Shown here in pieces: positions 61,079-64,000 of a stretch of 64,000 nucleotides of DNA (positions are counted from its first letter, which is position 1; every line of letters begins with the position of its first letter). The notes below the pieces were generated by a model. The model was not told where the DNA came from and searched no databases. It worked only from the letters and a program-made list of their open reading frames with translations. Both the position numbers and the translations under genes were made by a program. Source of the DNA: Stenotrophomonas lacuserhaii (GTDB lineage: Bacteria; Pseudomonadota; Gammaproteobacteria; Xanthomonadales; Xanthomonadaceae); NCBI RefSeq assembly GCF_014836545.1, contig NZ_JACSQS010000011.1, forward strand, positions 58,467 to 122,466, read 5' to 3'.

Positions 61079-61834
61079 TCAGCGTCCGGCCAGTTCGCCA
61101 TCGAATTCGTTCCAGCGCCGGCCGTCGTAGGCTTCCAGCGGGCGGAACCGGCGCTTGTAATCCATCTTCAGGTGGTCGCGGATCCAATAGCCCAGATACA
61201 GGTGGGACAGGGATTCGCGTTGTGCCCAGGCCACCTGCTGCAGGATCGCGAAGGTGCCCAGCCCGCGCTGTGCATGGTCCGGGTCGAAGAAGGTGTAGAC
61301 CGCCGACAGGCCCTGCTCGGTGACGTCGGTGACCGCCACGCCGATCAGCTCGCCTGGCCCACCGTGCGGCGGCGGCAGGCGGATTTCCAGGAAACGCGTA
61401 CGCGACCAGCTGCCGATCAGGAACTGCTCGAACTCGTGGGGCCCGTGGGTATCCATGCCGCCGTTGGCATGCCGATGGGCCAGGTAACGGTGGTACAGCG
61501 CGAACAGTTCCTCGCGCGGGGCGGCGGCGGTGATGCGCACTTCCAGGTCGGCGTTGCGCGCCACGCAGCGGCGCTGGCTGCGGTCCGGGGCGAAGCGCTG
61601 CACGGGTATGCGCACCGCCACGCAAGCGTGGCATTGGGCGCAATGCGGGCGGTAGACCAGGTCGCCACTGCGGCGGAAGCCCCAGCTGAGCGCCATCGGG
61701 TACAGGCCACCCAGGCGGCGGTCATGGGGGTCCAGCACCAGATCGCGCGCGGTCCGCTCCGGCCAGTAGCCGCAGGGGTGCTCGCCGGTCTGGAACAGCC
61801 TCAGGTCGTCGTCGCGGTCGCCGTGTATCGCCAT
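61079..61834 (-). CDS. bpt: Aspartate/glutamate leucyltransferase / arginyltransferase (Bpt/ATE family)
   Basis: 251 residues from ATG 61834 ([19 protein letters not shown]); upstream in-frame codons have no family counterpart. The ATE N-terminal region has the Cys pattern [15 protein letters not shown] and [18 protein letters not shown]; the C-terminal ATE domain includes [20 protein letters not shown] and [18 protein letters not shown]. It attaches Leu (bacterial Bpt) or Arg to N-terminal Asp/Glu of proteins and so feeds the N-end rule degradation pathway via ClpS/ClpAP. Confidence 0.94.
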   Translation of the reverse strand: MAIHGDRDDDLRLFQTGEHPCGYWPERTARDLVLDPHDRRLGGLYPMALSWGFRRSGDLVYRPHCAQCHACVAVRIPVQRFAPDRSQRRCVARNADLEVRITAAAPREELFALYHRYLAHRHANGGMDTHGPHEFEQFLIGSWSRTRFLEIRLPPPHGGPGELIGVAVTDVTEQGLSAVYTFFDPDHAQRGLGTFAILQQVAWAQRESLSHLYLGYWIRDHLKMDYKRRFRPLEAYDGRRWNEFDGELAGR

Positions 61835-61986
61835 GTCCACAGCATAACGTCCGGCTGTCGCAGTGGCCGCGACTGTCTGCCAAATGAACACGCCCGGGGC
61901 CGACGTCAACCGTGGCCGCGCCCACGCGTTGTTGTGCTTCGAGGGTGATTGAAAAACACCCCGTCCCCTTCTACTGGAGTGACCCC

Positions 61987-62556
61987 ATGACCCTGCGTAC
62001 CCCCCTGCTGCTGGCCCTGCTGCTGAGCACCTCCGCCACCGGTATCGCCCTGGCTGCCGATGCGCCGCCGGCGCCGCAGCGCCCGGTCAAGCTGGACACC
62101 AACAGCGATGGTTTCATCGATCGCACTGAAGCCGCTGCCGCCCCGCGCCTGGCCGCGCGCTTCGACCAGCTGGACAGCAACAAGGACGGCAAGCTGTCCC
62201 GTGAAGAACGGCCGCGCGGCAAGCACGGGCATCGTGGCCCGGGGCGTGGCCATGCCGAGCAGCTGGCCCGTCTGGATACCAATAAGGACGGTCGCATCAG
62301 CCGCCAGGAGGCCGCCGCCGATCCGCGCCTGGCCGGGCGCTTCGACCAGATGGACATCAACAAGGATGGCTACCTGGACAAGGCCGACCGCGAGCTGCGC
62401 ATGAAGCAGCATCGTGATGCCTGGTTCACCGCGGCGGACACCAACAAGGATGGCCAGCTGAGCAAGGCCGAGTTCGACGCGGCCAAGGGCCCGATGCGTG
62501 GCCCGCGCCATGGGGGCCACGGGCCGCAGGGTCCGGCGCGGCCGTTGCAGGACTGA
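61987..62556 (+). CDS. Exported five-EF-hand calcium-binding protein
   Basis: 189 residues from ATG 61987, with GGAG about 7 nt upstream and the signal peptide [20 protein letters not shown]. Five EF loops of the D-x-N/S-x-D-G type: [48 protein letters not shown] and [12 protein letters not shown], separated by a His/Gly-rich linker ([15 protein letters not shown]) after loop 2 and ending in [12 protein letters not shown]. Probably binds calcium in the periplasm; partner unknown. Confidence 0.93.
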   Translation: MTLRTPLLLALLLSTSATGIALAADAPPAPQRPVKLDTNSDGFIDRTEAAAAPRLAARFDQLDSNKDGKLSREERPRGKHGHRGPGRGHAEQLARLDTNKDGRISRQEAAADPRLAGRFDQMDINKDGYLDKADRELRMKQHRDAWFTAADTNKDGQLSKAEFDAAKGPMRGPRHGGHGPQGPARPLQD

Positions 62557-62578
62557 CGGCCAGCGGCCCATGGAAGAT

Positions 62579-62638
62579 TGACGGTCAGCGGCCGTCACAA
62601 CCGGGTTTCGAGTGCGGTGACGGCCTCTGGTCGTCACC
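62579..62638. repeat. Two SMAG-like hairpins between convergent genes
   Basis: TGACGGTC-AGC-GGCCGTCA (62579-62597) and GGTGACGGCC-TCT-GGTCGTCACC (62616-62638) in the 90-bp gap between the EF-hand gene and the sigma-factor gene. Variants of the TGACGACC stem, with changes that mostly keep pairing. Confidence 0.8.
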
Positions 62639-62646
62639 GCTTCGGC

Positions 62647-63873
62647 TTACAGCGCGCCGTTTCTCCACAACAGCCAGCCCACCATGAGCAAGGCCGCCAA
62701 GGCCGCGCCGATCATGCCGTGCTTGCCGTACAGCGCTTCGTATTTCCAGTTGCGTTGGCCCTGCAGCCCGCGCCGCTGGGCATCGCGGTCGATCAGCGGC
62801 TGCATGATCCGCCGCAGCGGCACCAGGCACTGCCAGCAGACCAGCGACAGGCCCGCGGACAGGGCGAACAGGCCCACCCACGCCGGCAGTGCCAGCAGTG
62901 ACAGCACCAATACCGTTACGCAGACCACCAGCGCGGTGAAGGTGTTGAGGTGCACGAAGCGCCGGATCTGCGCGCGTTCCTGCGGTGACTCCGCGAACGA
63001 CATCAGGTAGCGCCCGCCCAGGTAGCTGAAGGCCGTCCCGCCGACCACCGCGCCGACCATCGCGCCCACGTTGACGTGGTCGACGAAGCCCGGAAACTGG
63101 CCCGCCGCGGCGGTCAGCGACCCCATCGCCGTTCCCGCTGAGGCACTGGCACCGCCCAGGCCGAGCTTGCTGCCGCCCACGCCCACGCCGGTACCCAGGG
63201 CCACGATCGCTGCGCTGGCGGTTCCCGGAGCGGCCACCATCAGCATCGACACCACCGTGGTGGCAAACGCTGCACCGGGCGCGCTGCTGCGCGCGAACTC
63301 GCCGAAACGCTGCAGCAGGCCTTCGCGCACCATGCCACGGGCGCGGGAAAGCCGCTTGCGCACGGCCGCATCGCTGAGCCCGAGCAGGCTGGCGACGTGC
63401 TGCGAACGCTGGCCTTCGCGGTAGTACAGCAGCAGCACTTCGCGGCTCTCCTCGGGCAGCGCGGAGATGATGTCCTCGGCGGCGATTTCTTCTTCGATGC
63501 GCAGCAGGCGGTCGGCCGCGCCGGGGGCGGGATCGGCGGCCATGTTGATCGCCAGCTCTGCTGCTTCGCCCGAAAGCGGACGGCCGCGCTGGCTGCGCAG
63601 CCAATCGCGGGCCAGGTTGCGGGTGATCTGGCGCAGCCACGGCATGAAGCTGGAGGGATTGCGCAGCTGGCGCAGCTGCTGCCAGGCGCGCACGAACGCT
63701 TCCTGCGCGATGTCTTCGCTGGCGTGGCGGTCGCGGGTGATGGCCAGGGCGATGGCGGTCACCGTGTTCTGGCAGGCCACCACGATGCGCCCGTACGCAT
63801 GCTGGCAGCCATCAGCCGCGGCAGGCAGCTCGCGGTGCAGGGTGTCATCGAGGCTGGCGGCTGTTGCGGTCAT
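62647..63873 (-). CDS. ECF-type sigma factor with C-terminal membrane domain
   Basis: 408 residues from ATG 63873, with AGGAG 9 nt upstream. Residues ~25-95 are sigma region 2 (ASEDIAQEAFVRAWQQLRQL, FMPWLRQITRNLARDW) and ~125-185 region 4 (LPEESREVLLLYYREGQRSQ, HVASLLGLSDAAVRKRLSRA). An Ala/Gly-rich stretch then leads to at least three hydrophobic segments (GAMVGAVVGGTAFSYLGG, TALVVCVTVLVLSLLALP, IGAALAALLMVGWLLW). The fusion suggests a membrane-tethered sigma factor, either released or controlled by conformational change. No separate anti-sigma gene is seen beside it inside the window. Confidence 0.87.
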   Translation of the reverse strand: MTATAASLDDTLHRELPAAADGCQHAYGRIVVACQNTVTAIALAITRDRHASEDIAQEAFVRAWQQLRQLRNPSSFMPWLRQITRNLARDWLRSQRGRPLSGEAAELAINMAADPAPGAADRLLRIEEEIAAEDIISALPEESREVLLLYYREGQRSQHVASLLGLSDAAVRKRLSRARGMVREGLLQRFGEFARSSAPGAAFATTVVSMLMVAAPGTASAAIVALGTGVGVGGSKLGLGGASASAGTAMGSLTAAAGQFPGFVDHVNVGAMVGAVVGGTAFSYLGGRYLMSFAESPQERAQIRRFVHLNTFTALVVCVTVLVLSLLALPAWVGLFALSAGLSLVCWQCLVPLRRIMQPLIDRDAQRRGLQGQRNWKYEALYGKHGMIGAALAALLMVGWLLWRNGAL

Positions 63874-63937
63874 GGGCGGCGCTCCTGCGGGGATTGTGTC
63901 CCAAGACGGAGCGCCGCGCAGGATGTGACCGGTGGTC

Positions 63938-64000
63938 GTGACCACCGCAACCAACTGGTGGGTGACGACCGCAACGAACTGGTGGGTGACGACCGTTGGT
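63938..64000. repeat. 24-bp tandem repeat array running out of the window
   Basis: Units GTGACCACCGCAACCAACTG+GTGG (63938-63961) and GTGACGACCGCAACGAACTG+GTGG (63962-63985) are followed by a partial GTGACGACCGTTGGT (63986-64000) that restores the SMAG-like stem. The array continues beyond the window. There is no unique spacer between units, so it is not a CRISPR. Confidence 0.8.

Noticed and set aside
63938..64000. Possible CRISPR array
   Set aside because: Units are contiguous 24-mers with no unique spacers, and no cas gene is present.

Overview
The window is a high-GC, densely coded gammaproteobacterial chromosome segment with no rRNA, tRNA, insertion sequence or CRISPR array that I could find. 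Three things point to a xanthomonad, most probably Stenotrophomonas. The first is the many GTAG-headed intergenic hairpins of the SMAG type. The second is the gene content (minCDE, purT, bpt, mqo, ArgP/ArgO pair, S9 peptidases with POT and OPT peptide carriers). The third is two sugar-catabolic islands of xanthomonad style. The species assignment is inference.

Bases 1-7557 look like a 3-keto-glycoside island. A truncated GMC oxidoreductase, a Tat-exported gluconate-2-dehydrogenase-subunit-3-type protein and a c-type cytochrome would oxidise a sugar at C3 in the periplasm. A DUF1080 protein and an exported TIM-barrel protein would cleave the keto-glycoside. An MFS carrier, a Gfo/Idh/MocA oxidoreductase and a cytoplasmic TIM-barrel enzyme would finish the job. 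A divergent LacI-family repressor faces the minus-strand operon across a perfect 16-bp palindrome. A secreted M4 metalloprotease follows (7631-9169).

Bases 9600-19928 are one plus-strand operon for the oxidative (De Ley-Doudoroff) galactose route: mutarotase, sugar dehydrogenase, KDPGal aldolase, galactonate dehydratase, SMP-30 lactonase, KDGal kinase, Na+/sugar symporter, exported GH27 alpha-galactosidase, FadR-type GntR regulator and a MOSC protein. Bases 19955-23003 hold an amber-interrupted PEP-mutase-family gene, a small NAD(P)-binding protein and a metallophosphoesterase. Bases 22969-26834 hold the most unusual locus: a stand-alone adenylation enzyme, a TmpA/ferric-reductase-like membrane flavoprotein and a luciferase-type monooxygenase in one minus-strand run. 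The first two together resemble a split version of the fungal TmpL protein.

From 27 to 46 kb come an MHS-type MFS carrier, nucleoside hydrolase, Fur-controlled TonB siderophore receptor, malate:quinone oxidoreductase, ArgP/ArgO, two S9 peptidases, POT and OPT peptide transporters, a DUF1624 and a DUF819 membrane protein. From 46.7 to 64 kb come the repeat-rich gap, GNAT-minCDE with a small HExxH protein, a NarL/DesR-type two-component system, an SRPBCC protein, DUF423, AlkA, an M15/PH/hydrolase/Arc/SPFH operon under a 17-bp palindrome, purT, an exported EEP-fold protein, bpt, an EF-hand protein and a sigma factor with membrane segments.

Intergenic repeats form four kinds. (1) SMAG-like hairpins. 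(2) Short tandem arrays derived from them. (3) Three 108-bp elements with a conserved 52-nt core and element-specific 28-bp arms. (4) A GGGGACGGAGGG inverted and tandem repeat used as a convergent terminator. Coordinates, motifs and spacings were read by eye; family names rest on motif recognition and no database search was possible.
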